From contig NZ_FXZH01000009.1 of NCBI RefSeq assembly GCF_900169365.1, positions 62,001 through 126,000 of the forward strand: DNA of 64,000 nucleotides. The letters run 5' to 3'. The DNA comes from Brevibacterium sp. 239c (GTDB lineage Bacteria > Actinomycetota > Actinomycetes > Actinomycetales > Brevibacteriaceae). Shown here piece by piece: positions 34,484 through 43,018 of the stretch (positions within the stretch are counted from its first letter, which is position 1; each line of letters opens with the position of its first letter). Below the pieces are notes generated by a model that worked only from the letters and a program-made list of their open reading frames with translations, did not search any database and was not told where the DNA came from. The position numbers and the translations under genes were made by a program.

Positions 34484-36409
34484 TCAGTTCGCGGCCTGTC
34501 GCGCCTCGTCCGAGCCGAGCCCCTTGCGATCGTCTTCGTCGACCTTGGTCTCCTGCTGTGTGTCGAATCCGTCTTCCGGCAGCAGCTTCTTCGAGGTCTG
34601 CTCCGCAGCGGCCTCGTCCTCGACGACAGTGAAGCGGATGGTCTCCGTGGACTCACGACCGTAGCGGTCCGTGCCGGTGACTTCGGCGGTGTGCGTGCCC
34701 AGGTCGAGGTCGGAGGGGATCTCTGTGCGCCACAGGTGCGAACTGGTCTGACCGACGCTGCCCGAGGTGCGCAGGTTCTGCGATGTCGTGTACGGGTCGG
34801 AGTATTCCCAGCCCTTGGCCAGCGACTCGCCCTTGCCGGGCTGAGTGTGCTCGGCGACGGTGTTCGCCTTGCCGTCGAAGCTCATCTCGACTCGGGCATC
34901 CGAGGTCCCTGCGAGGAAGCTTGAGGTCAGCCAGGTGTCGCCCTGTTTGAGGTCCTCGCGGGTGACGACGCGCTCGGAGATGGCCTCAGGCTCTTCGCCT
35001 GCCTTGTCCGCGTCCTGCCAGTCCTGAGCCTTCTGTGCCCAGTCGCGCCATTTGGGTGAGTTCACACCCAACAGCAGCTGATGATCATCGGATTCGTTGC
35101 GGACCGTGTAGCGCTCGCTGCGGTCGGAGCCGTCGAATTCGAGGGTGAGAATGCCGGGTTCTGACCCATCGCGAGTGAAGGCGTAGGGAAGCCCGTCTGC
35201 GTTGAGTCCGCCGGAGTACCAGTCACCGGAGACGGCACCGGCGACGATCTGGGTGTTCGGCAGGGTGTCGATGCCCGCGTCGGCCCATTCCTTGCGCTGT
35301 TCGCCGGCGACGAGGTTCTCCTGCGTGTGCGTGTGACCGCCGATCGTCACCGCATTCGGGTAGTCGGCGATGACATCGTAGAGGTCGGGTGCGTCATCGA
35401 CGATGACCTGCTGGTGGTCGACGATCGGTGCGTGTGTGGCGATGACGACGTGGTCGTTCTTCGCCACGTTCTTCAGATCGTTCTCCAGCCATTCCAGCTG
35501 CTCTTCACCGATCTTCTCCTTGTACTTCTTCGTCGAAGCGTTGCCCGAGTACTCGATGCTGTCGAGGACGACGAAGTGCGTCTCGCCGACGTCATAGGAG
35601 AAGTAGCCGGGACCGAACTGGTCACGGAAGGTGTCGAGCGCGTGAGCATCGTCGGGCGAATCGTAGTCCTGGTCATGATTGCCCGGTGCGGCACGGACAG
35701 GTCCGTTCATCTGCGAGTAGACGTCGCGGAGCTCGTCATTGAGGCTGAGGTCGTCGCCCACATTGTCTCCCAGCAGGAGGACGCCGCAGCCCTTGTAGTC
35801 GTCACGATCGGCAAGGTCGCCGACTGCGCCGTCACGCGCGTAGCCCATCTCGGTCTTGTCATAGGCCTGCGTGTCGGAGGCGATCGCGCAGTTCTGCTTC
35901 GCCGAGGCGGTCGCCGCGGACTCGATCATCGGGAAGTTCACGGCCTTCGGAGTCTCGCCCGTGGGTTTGATTCCGCCGTATTTGAGGCCTGGTGAGCCCT
36001 TGGGCAGATGGTTGTAGCTGAACTGCGCGAAATTATCCGAGTCGACAGGAACCTGCCAACCGGAGGGCTGGGTGATGGAGACCGTCATATTGTCGCGCAC
36101 GGGCAGCTCGTAGGCGCCTTCTCCGTCGGTCTGGACGACGTCGACGCCGTTGGTCACTGCGACATCGGCGATGCCGGTCTCGTCGCCGTCGAGCTTCGAG
36201 TTCTCGTTGACATCGTCGAACACCTGCCCCTGCAATGCCTCGGGGTCATCGGCCTGGCCCCGGTCGACCTGCACGTGGCCTTCATAGAGTTCAGCCGGTG
36301 TTTCGGCGGCCGCTGCGGAGCTGGCGCACACCAGCGGCGCCGTCAGGGCGAGAGCGGCACAGGCGCTGAGCCCCGTCATCGCACTCGGACGAAGTCGTCT
36401 CTCGAACAT
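34484..36409 (-). CDS. Secreted calcineurin-like metallophosphoesterase
   Basis: A 641-residue exported protein. The signal peptide (LSACAALALTAPLVCASSAAAA) is followed by an Ig-like/SdrD-type module (GQVFDDVNENSKLDGDETGIADVAV), a calcineurin-type phosphoesterase domain and a C-terminal beta module. Metal motifs are the Asp of IASDTQ, GDNVGDD, PGNHDQD, ATHAPIVDH and GGHTHT. The first motif is normally DxH/DxQ and here is DTQ. The ATG has AAGGAG upstream. Acidic, salt-tolerant surface composition fits an extracellular enzyme. Substrate unknown; phosphate scavenging is a guess. Confidence 0.87.
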   Translation of the reverse strand: MFERRLRPSAMTGLSACAALALTAPLVCASSAAAAETPAELYEGHVQVDRGQADDPEALQGQVFDDVNENSKLDGDETGIADVAVTNGVDVVQTDGEGAYELPVRDNMTVSITQPSGWQVPVDSDNFAQFSYNHLPKGSPGLKYGGIKPTGETPKAVNFPMIESAATASAKQNCAIASDTQAYDKTEMGYARDGAVGDLADRDDYKGCGVLLLGDNVGDDLSLNDELRDVYSQMNGPVRAAPGNHDQDYDSPDDAHALDTFRDQFGPGYFSYDVGETHFVVLDSIEYSGNASTKKYKEKIGEEQLEWLENDLKNVAKNDHVVIATHAPIVDHQQVIVDDAPDLYDVIADYPNAVTIGGHTHTQENLVAGEQRKEWADAGIDTLPNTQIVAGAVSGDWYSGGLNADGLPYAFTRDGSEPGILTLEFDGSDRSERYTVRNESDDHQLLLGVNSPKWRDWAQKAQDWQDADKAGEEPEAISERVVTREDLKQGDTWLTSSFLAGTSDARVEMSFDGKANTVAEHTQPGKGESLAKGWEYSDPYTTSQNLRTSGSVGQTSSHLWRTEIPSDLDLGTHTAEVTGTDRYGRESTETIRFTVVEDEAAAEQTSKKLLPEDGFDTQQETKVDEDDRKGLGSDEARQAAN

Positions 36410-36600
36410 TTAGTTCTCCTTGTTTTCGGTAGTGAGAAGAGCTGCCGAGAAAAGACCTTAGGGAAGCTGAGAGAATCCTGAATGGCGCAGGCACGACCGT
36501 GTGATGAACGGGAGATGATGCGTCCGTGGAACCTGCTCACGGCCAGTGGCCCAGGCGCGTTTCGCGCACACTGCTGCGATGACCCCGTAGGCTTAAGACC

Positions 36601-37872
36601 ATGAGTGGTCCACCGAAAAGAGTCTTCGTCGCGCGCCTCATCGCCGTCCCCGTCTTCGACCCTCTCGGGGATCAGGTCGGACGCGTTCGAGACGCCGTCA
36701 TCGTCTACCGGGCCACCATGCGCCAGTTTCCCCGCGTCATCGGTCTCGTCGTCGAAGTTCCGGGTCGGCGACGCGTCTTCGTGCCGATGGGTCGGGTGAC
36801 GTCGATCGATTCCGGTCAGGTCATCACCACCGGGCTGGTGAATATGCGCCGCTTCGAACAGCGCCGTTCGGAGACCTTGGTCGTCAACGACCTCCTCGAC
36901 CGTCGACTGCGATTGCGTGAGGACAACTCCCCAATCCAGATCGAAGACGTCGGCATCGAACAGCAGGTGAACAAGGACTGGGAGGTGACGCGGCTCTTCG
37001 TACGCAGAGTCCAAGAGCGCAGCGCCTTTTCCGCATTCCGCAGACGCGGTGAGACGATGCAGATCGACTGGACGGACACCGAGCACCCTACCGATTACAA
37101 CGTCGATCAGGAGGCCACACAGCTCATTGCGGCCTACCAGGATACGAAGCCTGCCGACCTCGCCGACGTGCTGTTTGAGATGAAACCCGAACGTCGGCTT
37201 CAGGTCGCACGAGCCCTCGATGACGAACGTTTGGCCGACGTCATCGAGGAGCTGCCGGATGAGACGCAGGTTGAACTTCTGTCCGCCCTCGACACCCAGC
37301 GTGCGGTGACCGTCCTTGAGGAGATGGAACCCGATGACGCTGCCGACCTCCTCGGCGAGCTCAGCGATGAGCAGGCCGAACGGTTCCTCGCCCTGATGGA
37401 ACCCGACGAAGCCGAGGATGTGCGCACCCTGCTGTCCTATGACGATGACACCGCCGGTGGCCTGATGACCACAGAGCCGGTCATCCTGACGCCGGAGACC
37501 ACCGTCGCCGAGGCGCTGGCCCATGTCCGACGCGAGGACCTTCCCGCAGCACTGGCGGCGGCGGTCTTCGTCTGCCGTCAGCCCATCGAGACCCCGACGG
37601 GCAAGTATCTGGGCATCGTCCACATTCAGGAGATGCTGCGCCATCCTCCGCACGAAGCTGTCGGCATCATGCTCGACACCGAGGTCGAGGCGCTGCCGCC
37701 GGACTCGCCGCTGGGCGAGGTCACCAAACTGTTGGCGGCGTACAATCTGGTGTCGGTGCCGATCACCGACGACAACGATCACCTCATCGGTGTGGTCACC
37801 GTCGACGACGTCCTCGATGAGCTGCTTCCCGATGACTGGCGCACCGGTCGTGATGATCACAGGAGGGGATAA
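36601..37872 (+). CDS. MgtE N-terminal/CBS domain protein without transporter part
   Basis: A 423-residue soluble protein. An N-terminal PRC-barrel-like part (FVARLIAVPVFDPLGDQVGRV) leads to a second barrel-like segment, then the MgtE_N superhelix (LADVLFEMKPERRLQVARAL, EEMEPDDAADLLGELSDEQAE) and a CBS pair (LMTTEPVILTPETTVAEAL, YNLVSVPITDDNDHLIGVVTVDDVLDEL). The membrane channel of MgtE is missing, so it is a sensor or scaffold rather than a transporter. TAGGCT (36588-36593) lies 7 nt before the ATG, suggesting a leaderless transcript. It is followed after 2 nt by DUF1003 and then Mrp, a conserved actinobacterial order. Confidence 0.85.
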   Translation: MSGPPKRVFVARLIAVPVFDPLGDQVGRVRDAVIVYRATMRQFPRVIGLVVEVPGRRRVFVPMGRVTSIDSGQVITTGLVNMRRFEQRRSETLVVNDLLDRRLRLREDNSPIQIEDVGIEQQVNKDWEVTRLFVRRVQERSAFSAFRRRGETMQIDWTDTEHPTDYNVDQEATQLIAAYQDTKPADLADVLFEMKPERRLQVARALDDERLADVIEELPDETQVELLSALDTQRAVTVLEEMEPDDAADLLGELSDEQAERFLALMEPDEAEDVRTLLSYDDDTAGGLMTTEPVILTPETTVAEALAHVRREDLPAALAAAVFVCRQPIETPTGKYLGIVHIQEMLRHPPHEAVGIMLDTEVEALPPDSPLGEVTKLLAAYNLVSVPITDDNDHLIGVVTVDDVLDELLPDDWRTGRDDHRRG

Positions 37873-37874
37873 CA

Positions 37875-38408
37875 GTGGCCGTTGACGATTTCGACGTTCC
37901 CCGTTCAAGCAAACGCCGACTCCCCAACATTGCAATGTCACCGGAGACATTCGGCCGTGGCGCCGAAGGCTTCGCCCGGTTCATGGGCACTCCGGCCTTC
38001 CTCGTGGGAATGACCGTGTTCTGCGCCGTCTGGCTGGTTTGGAACACTCTCCTCCCCGAGGCCTGGCAGTTCGATCCCCGCTCATTGAACTTCACACTTC
38101 TGACGCTGATCCTGTCGCTGCAGGCCTCCTATGCCGCGCCGCTGATCCTGTTGGCGGAGAATCGCAGCACCGACCGTGACCGTGTCGAGTTCGAACATGA
38201 CAGGCAGCGAGCCGAACGCAACCTCGCCGACACGGAATACCTCGCTCGTGAGGTCGCCGCCCTGCGCATCGCCATGCGTGAGGTCGCAACTCGCGACTTC
38301 ATCCGCTCCGAACTCAAGGACCTCCTGAAGGAACTTGAGGAGGAGACGAAGGGACCTGTCAGCGACCCCGGGCGAAGTGACCGGTCCGATGGCGAGCAGG
38401 TAGGCTGA
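37875..38408 (+). CDS. DUF1003 membrane protein
   Basis: A 177-residue protein. Two hydrophobic segments (FLVGMTVFCAVWLVW and FTLLTLILSLQASYAAPLILL) with the family signature AENRSTDRDR, then a charged helical C-terminus likely to form a coiled coil. The GTG start has GGAGGGG upstream. It follows the MgtE-N/CBS gene by 2 nt, so they probably share a message. Function unknown. Confidence 0.88.
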   Translation: MAVDDFDVPRSSKRRLPNIAMSPETFGRGAEGFARFMGTPAFLVGMTVFCAVWLVWNTLLPEAWQFDPRSLNFTLLTLILSLQASYAAPLILLAENRSTDRDRVEFEHDRQRAERNLADTEYLAREVAALRIAMREVATRDFIRSELKDLLKELEEETKGPVSDPGRSDRSDGEQVG

Positions 38409-38451
38409 AGGCCCCGGGAATATTGATCGGGAAGAGAAAGGACGTGAGCAC

Positions 38452-39576
38452 ATGACTGGGCCATCCGAGGACTCCGTTCGCGAAGCCCTGACAGGGGTCA
38501 TCGACCCGGAGATCCGCCGCAGCATCGTCGAACTCGACATGGTCGATTCCATCAGCATCGACGGCGGCAAGGTCACCGTCACCGTTCTTCTCACCATCTC
38601 CGGCTGTCCGCTCAAGGACACGATCACTAAGGACACCACAGCCGCGGTGACTAAGGTCGAGGGTGTCACCGAGGTGTCCGTGATCTTAGGCACGATGACC
38701 CCCGAGCAGCGCACCGCGATGCGGGAGAAGCTCCAAGGTCCCGGCACGAGCCGTGAGATCCCGTTCAACCGGCCCGACTCCCTGACGAAGGTCTACGCCG
38801 TCGCCTCCGGCAAGGGCGGTGTGGGCAAATCCTCGATCACCGCGAATCTCGCTGTGTCCTTGGCCCAGAAGGGCCTGCGCGTGGGCGTCGTCGACGCCGA
38901 CATCTACGGTTTCTCGATCCCTTCCATGCTCGGCCTGTCCGGAAAGCCGACCCGAGTCGATGACATGATCATCCCGCAGATCGCCCATGGTGTGAAGGTC
39001 ATGAGCATCGGCATGTTCGTCCCGCCCAACCAGGCCGTCGTCTGGCGCGGGCCGATGCTTCACCGGGCCCTGCAGCAATTCCTCACCGATGTCTTCTGGG
39101 GCGACCTGGACGTGCTCCTCCTTGACCTGCCTCCGGGCACCGGTGACATCGCGATCTCCGTGGCCCAACTGCTTCCGGGCTCCGAGCTCCTCGTCGTCAC
39201 AACGCCGCAGCAGGCTGCCGCGCAGGTCGCCGAACGGGCAGGGTCGATCTCCACACAGACCGATCAGCGACTGGCCGGGGTGATTGAGAACATGTCCTGG
39301 ATGGAGATGCCCGATGGCACCCGCATGGATGTCTTCGGCTCCGGCGGCGGTGCTCAGGTGGCCGCGAATCTGTCCGAGACCATCGGTTCACAGGTTGAGC
39401 TGCTGGCTCAGGTGCCACTCGACACACAGGTCCGCGAGGGTTCAGACGATGGAACCCCCGTTGTGTTGGGACAGCCAGACTCACCCGCGGCGCGCGAATT
39501 CGCTTCGCTGGCCTCGACTCTGGCGCATCGCTCACGCGGCTTGTCGGGCAAGTCTCTCGGGCTCAGCCCCGTCTGA
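38452..39576 (+). CDS. mrp: Mrp/ApbC family iron-sulfur cluster carrier ATPase
   Basis: A 374-residue P-loop ATPase of the MinD/Mrp group that carries Fe-S clusters to apoproteins. An N-terminal DUF59/MIP18 domain (VREALTGVIDPEIRRSIVELDMV) precedes the ATPase, whose deviant Walker A is GKGGVGKSS (about 119-127); Walker B-like VVDADIYG and LLDLPPGTGD follow. The typical CxxC near the C-terminus is not seen, as in many actinobacterial homologues. AAAGGA precedes the ATG. Linkage to TatB and DUF1003 is conserved in actinobacteria. Confidence 0.9.
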   Translation: MTGPSEDSVREALTGVIDPEIRRSIVELDMVDSISIDGGKVTVTVLLTISGCPLKDTITKDTTAAVTKVEGVTEVSVILGTMTPEQRTAMREKLQGPGTSREIPFNRPDSLTKVYAVASGKGGVGKSSITANLAVSLAQKGLRVGVVDADIYGFSIPSMLGLSGKPTRVDDMIIPQIAHGVKVMSIGMFVPPNQAVVWRGPMLHRALQQFLTDVFWGDLDVLLLDLPPGTGDIAISVAQLLPGSELLVVTTPQQAAAQVAERAGSISTQTDQRLAGVIENMSWMEMPDGTRMDVFGSGGGAQVAANLSETIGSQVELLAQVPLDTQVREGSDDGTPVVLGQPDSPAAREFASLASTLAHRSRGLSGKSLGLSPV

Positions 39577-39583
39577 TCATGGC

Positions 39584-41026
39584 GTGATCATCCATCGCAC
39601 GCAGCTGCGACGCATCCTCGCGCTCCTCGCGACCTGCGCAGCGCTGACTCTCATTGCCGGATGTGTCGTCTCCGGTCCCACCCGCGACAACCCCACTCGC
39701 AGCGGGCAGCATCGCACCGACCCTGCAACAGGCAAGCACAACGCGGACACGGCAGAGGCGAATCTTCAGGTTCTGAGGCAGAACATCCGCAGCTATGCGA
39801 TCGTCGATGCCAAGCGTGATCCGAAGACGAACATCCATCTCTTCGGTCTGCCCGGCGCCGACTCCCTGAGTTCGGCTACCGAGAAGACTCTTCTGCAGGC
39901 CATCAGGTCCGCAGGAGGCTTCCACACTCACCGGGCCTACTCCCCTGTGGCGACAGCACCGGCCCACCGCTGGGCCTCCACGTCATTCGTTCCGGGCACA
40001 GCCACCTCGGCGAAGGCCTCCGACAGCGGTCACAACCACAACGCGTCCACGGACGTGGAGGTCAGCAACCGTATTATCGCAGCCGGTGGGGACTTCCTCA
40101 TCTCCTCGCTGACAACGCATTCCCCCACCGAGAAGACCTGGGCAGTGCTCACCGACCTGGTGCACGACACTACGGTGCATGTCCAGGACATGTTCACCTC
40201 GAAGATCGACCCCGCCGAGGTTGCTGCGGACGAATCCGGAAACCTGACCGTCGGCGGTAAAGTTCCCACCTCAACCGATCTGACTTCGCTGGGAATACGA
40301 GTCATCGATTCTCTCTATCTCCCGCTCACTCTGCCCGACGGCACCGACGAGCGTGATCCCGACTTCTCCTGCACGTTGCTGCCCTGTGCTGCACTGACCT
40401 ATGACGACGGCCCGGGGAAGCCCGAAATCGAAGACAGGCTGCTCAGAGAAGCAGCCACGGCGAAGGTCCGGATCACCTATTTCCTCGTCGGCAAGAGGGT
40501 GGCCGCCGACCCTGCCACAGTGAAGAGGATCTCTGCTGCCGGGCATGAGGTCGCCAACCACACGTTCTCCCATCCACGACTCAACAAATCGAGCGACGCC
40601 AAGGTTAAGAAGGAAGTCAAGAGAACCGACAGGGCGATTGAAGCAGCAACGTCGAAGGCGCCAAAGTTGGTGCGTCCACCCTTCGGCGCGCTCGACAGAT
40701 CGGCCGCGTCCGCTCTCGGCCGGCCGGCGATCATCTGGGACGTTGACACCGGTGATTGGCAGCACAAGGACGCAGAACGCACGGTTTCCGAGGTCGGAGC
40801 CGATGCCGGGCCGGGCTCGATCGTCCTCATGCACTCGATCCATCCGACGACGGTGGATGCCGCACCCGGTGTCTTCGCAACCGTGAGGGACAAAGGCCTC
40901 TATCCGGTCACCATCAGTCAGCTCTTCGCAGGGATCGGGTTCGAAAAGGGCGGTTCCTACTTCTGCCGCGGCTACGCAAACGAACTGTGCTCGAACCCCG
41001 AACACCCTGCGGTGCACAAAAACTGA
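39584..41026 (+). CDS. Polysaccharide deacetylase lipoprotein
   Basis: About 480 residues. The lipobox LIAGC follows a short hydrophobic stretch, so it is likely anchored to the outer face of the membrane. An N-terminal domain of about 250 residues (RsiV-like or unknown) precedes a NodB deacetylase domain with all motifs: TYDDGP, HTFSHP, RPPFG, DTGDWQ and LMHSIHP. The enzyme family N-deacetylates chitin-like or peptidoglycan sugars. GTG 39584, 8 nt after the mrp stop, is chosen because it gives a sensible signal peptide; no strong ribosome-binding site is seen. Confidence 0.87.
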   Translation: MIIHRTQLRRILALLATCAALTLIAGCVVSGPTRDNPTRSGQHRTDPATGKHNADTAEANLQVLRQNIRSYAIVDAKRDPKTNIHLFGLPGADSLSSATEKTLLQAIRSAGGFHTHRAYSPVATAPAHRWASTSFVPGTATSAKASDSGHNHNASTDVEVSNRIIAAGGDFLISSLTTHSPTEKTWAVLTDLVHDTTVHVQDMFTSKIDPAEVAADESGNLTVGGKVPTSTDLTSLGIRVIDSLYLPLTLPDGTDERDPDFSCTLLPCAALTYDDGPGKPEIEDRLLREAATAKVRITYFLVGKRVAADPATVKRISAAGHEVANHTFSHPRLNKSSDAKVKKEVKRTDRAIEAATSKAPKLVRPPFGALDRSAASALGRPAIIWDVDTGDWQHKDAERTVSEVGADAGPGSIVLMHSIHPTTVDAAPGVFATVRDKGLYPVTISQLFAGIGFEKGGSYFCRGYANELCSNPEHPAVHKN

Positions 41027-41065
41027 TTGGGAAACTCAGTTCAACCCGATGCAGACCAGCGTGGC

Positions 41066-41539
41066 TCAGGTGGCCTCGGTATCGAAGGGCGCGGCGACTG
41101 AGCGATCACGCATGACCGACTGCGCCTGGAAACGTTCGATGGGTGACAAAGGCTGCGCTCGGGACTCGCCAGCACCGGACCCCGCAGTGTCGGTGGAGCC
41201 TTCGGAACCGGCCTCGATCTCCTGAGCCGGCTTCTCGCTCGCCACCGTCGACTGCTCCCGACGTTTGGACTCCCGGATGGCTGAATCCTCTTCGACAAGA
41301 GCCTCCCGCACGATGCGGCGCGGATCATACTGACGAGGATCCAACTTCTGCCAATCGACATCATTGAAGTCATCCCCGAAGTCGCGGCGCACGCTGTCCT
41401 TCGCGCCTTCGGCCATGCGACGCATCTGGCGCACCAGCTCACGCAGCTTCTGCGCGTATTCGGGCAGGCGTTTGGGCCCGATGACGACAAGAGCCACTAC
41501 CACCAGGATCAACATCTCGGTGCCGTTGATACCCAACAT
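41066..41539 (-). CDS. tatB: Sec-independent translocase subunit TatB
   Basis: About 157 residues. The N-terminal signature MLGINGTEMLILVVVALVVI, GPKRLPEYAQKL and an amphipathic helix are standard for TatB of the twin-arginine export system. The C-terminal half is charged and variable. ATG 41539 is favoured over the in-frame GTG 41545 because TAGACT (minus strand, 41547-41552) lies 7 nt ahead. It converges with the deacetylase gene. Confidence 0.88.
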   Translation of the reverse strand: MLGINGTEMLILVVVALVVIGPKRLPEYAQKLRELVRQMRRMAEGAKDSVRRDFGDDFNDVDWQKLDPRQYDPRRIVREALVEEDSAIRESKRREQSTVASEKPAQEIEAGSEGSTDTAGSGAGESRAQPLSPIERFQAQSVMRDRSVAAPFDTEAT

Positions 41540-41624
41540 GGGCACAAGTCTACCGTGGACCGCAGTATGCTCGACTCACGGTCAATACAGGATTGCTCAC
41601 ACGCCACAGGAGGGATTTCCGAGC

Positions 41625-41957
41625 ATGGACGAGGTGGTTGTGGAGCGTGTGCTGCGCATCGTCGAACTCGTGCCTGAGTGCCATGTGGTCAACTACGGCA
41701 CCGTCGGTCTGGTCGCCGGCTGCTCCCCGCGCTATGTCGGACGAGTGATGAAGGAGTTCGGCTCCAATGTCAGCTGGTGGAGGGTCGTCAATGCTGCGGG
41801 AGTGCTGCCGGAGGCGCTCTTGCCCACCGCCCGCGAACACTGGGACGACGAGGGCATCCCTCACACGCACGAGAAGGTGAGCAGGTCAGCCTTCGTCGAT
41901 GTCGATGATCTCGAGGAGCTGTGGCGGACCCACGGCATCGACCCCGGAAGCAGTTAG
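41625..41957 (+). CDS. MGMT-family alkyltransferase-like (ATL) protein
   Basis: A 110-residue DNA-binding domain related to O6-alkylguanine methyltransferases. The core VPECHVVNYGTVGLVAG, SPRYVGRVM and VSWWRVVNAAG matches ATL proteins, with Trp where the reactive Cys would be. It likely flags alkylated guanine for excision repair. AGGAGGG lies 11 nt before ATG 41625. It is divergent from tatB and 12 nt upstream of the O-methyltransferase gene. The sequence differs strongly from the ATL-like protein at 5756, so they are old paralogues. Confidence 0.83.
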   Translation: MDEVVVERVLRIVELVPECHVVNYGTVGLVAGCSPRYVGRVMKEFGSNVSWWRVVNAAGVLPEALLPTAREHWDDEGIPHTHEKVSRSAFVDVDDLEELWRTHGIDPGSS

Positions 41958-41969
41958 ACTTGGAACCAA

Positions 41970-42632
41970 ATGTCAGCCGAAAGCGAGGGTCGATTGTCAC
42001 GCGAGAATTCAGGTGATCTCACCTTCTCCGAACAGTACAACGGGCCCGACCCGCTTCTGGACGCCGCACGGGCGCTCTCTCACGAGAACGGCCTGGCTCC
42101 GGTGTCGCAGACGACAGCGTCGACGCTGACCCTGCTGGCGCGGCTGCTCACCCCGGTCGCGGCTGTCGAAGTCGGCACGGGCGCCGGCACCTCCACGCTG
42201 GCTCTGCTGCGCGGAATGCCCAGCTCAGGGATCCTGACATCGATCGACACGAACTCCACTGCTCAGGCGGCTGCCCGGGACCTCATCGACATGGCAGGGA
42301 TCCGGCACAGCCGACTGCGCCTGATGAGTGGACGGGCCGAAGACGTCCTCCAACGTCTGGCGCCGGGTGCCTATGACATGGTGTTCCTCGACTCGGAACC
42401 GACGAACCTCGAACGCATGATCGAACCTTCATTGCGTCTGCTTGACGCCCACGGGCTCCTCGTCATCCACCAGACGCTGCTCAAAGGCGGCGTGGCCGAC
42501 CCTGTCGACCGCTCGCCGCGGACACAGGCAGCACGTGGACTTCTCAACCGCCTAGCAGACCAGGAACGACTCGAACACGTCCTGCTGCCAATCGGCCAGG
42601 GCCTGCTGATGGTGCAGAAGACCCGACGCTGA
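41970..42632 (+). CDS. O-methyltransferase, COMT/caffeoyl-CoA type
   Basis: A 220-residue SAM-dependent O-methyltransferase. The SAM loop is AAVEVGTGAGTSTLALLRGM, followed by ILTSIDTN and YDMVFLDSEPTN. It resembles Rv1220c of Mycobacterium tuberculosis, which lies near tatB. TAGACT ends 9 nt before the ATG, so the leader would be at most a few nucleotides. Substrate unknown. A terminator hairpin follows. Confidence 0.85.
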   Translation: MSAESEGRLSRENSGDLTFSEQYNGPDPLLDAARALSHENGLAPVSQTTASTLTLLARLLTPVAAVEVGTGAGTSTLALLRGMPSSGILTSIDTNSTAQAAARDLIDMAGIRHSRLRLMSGRAEDVLQRLAPGAYDMVFLDSEPTNLERMIEPSLRLLDAHGLLVIHQTLLKGGVADPVDRSPRTQAARGLLNRLADQERLEHVLLPIGQGLLMVQKTRR

Positions 42633-42639
42633 ATGCCAA

Positions 42640-42671
42640 AACAGCAGAGACTCTGCGAAGTCTCTGCTGTT
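42640..42671. terminator. Bidirectional terminator
   Basis: Perfect 13-bp inverted repeat AACAGCAGAGACT with complement and loop CTGCGA, followed by TCGTTT, between the convergent O-methyltransferase and DUF3117 genes. Confidence 0.85.
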
Positions 42672-42717
42672 CGTTTCGCTGAGCTCTGTGCTCAGCTGAG
42701 GAAAAGTGCTGTCCTGG

Positions 42718-42888
42718 TCACTGGCCCAAGGTCTCAGCCAGGGTGTCACGCAGGTCCGTGGCCTCGTCTCTGCTGAGCTCGATCACCAGGCGGCCTCCGC
42801 CCTCGACTGGAAGTCGCATCACCATGTCTCGACCTTCTTTGGTCACTTCCAGAGGTCCGTCGCCGGTGCGGGGTTTCTGGGCTGCCAT
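42718..42888 (-). CDS. DUF3117 family small protein
   Basis: A 56-residue protein, MAAQKPRTGDGPLEVTKEGR..., ending ATDLRDTLAETLGQ. It matches the actinobacterial DUF3117 family (Rv1211 type) over its full length. The ATG has GGAAGGAAGAG upstream. Function unknown. Confidence 0.9.
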   Translation of the reverse strand: MAAQKPRTGDGPLEVTKEGRDMVMRLPVEGGGRLVIELSRDEATDLRDTLAETLGQ

Positions 42889-43018
42889 GTGGGCTCTTCC
42901 TTCCGTTGATTATGCAAAGACGGTTCACGCTCGATGGACCGAATGTAATACCTACGATTATTCCATGATCCGGTCATCGACGGGTAACCCGACCGAAAAC
43001 TGACATTAGGACTGGCTG

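Noticed and set aside
36410..36600. Searched for a magnesium riboswitch ahead of the MgtE-N/CBS gene
   Set aside because: A -10 lies 7 nt before the start codon, leaving no leader, and no long conserved hairpin set was seen.
36376..37950. A 524-codon minus-strand frame
   Set aside because: It is the antisense shadow of the MgtE-N/CBS gene and has no recognisable domain.
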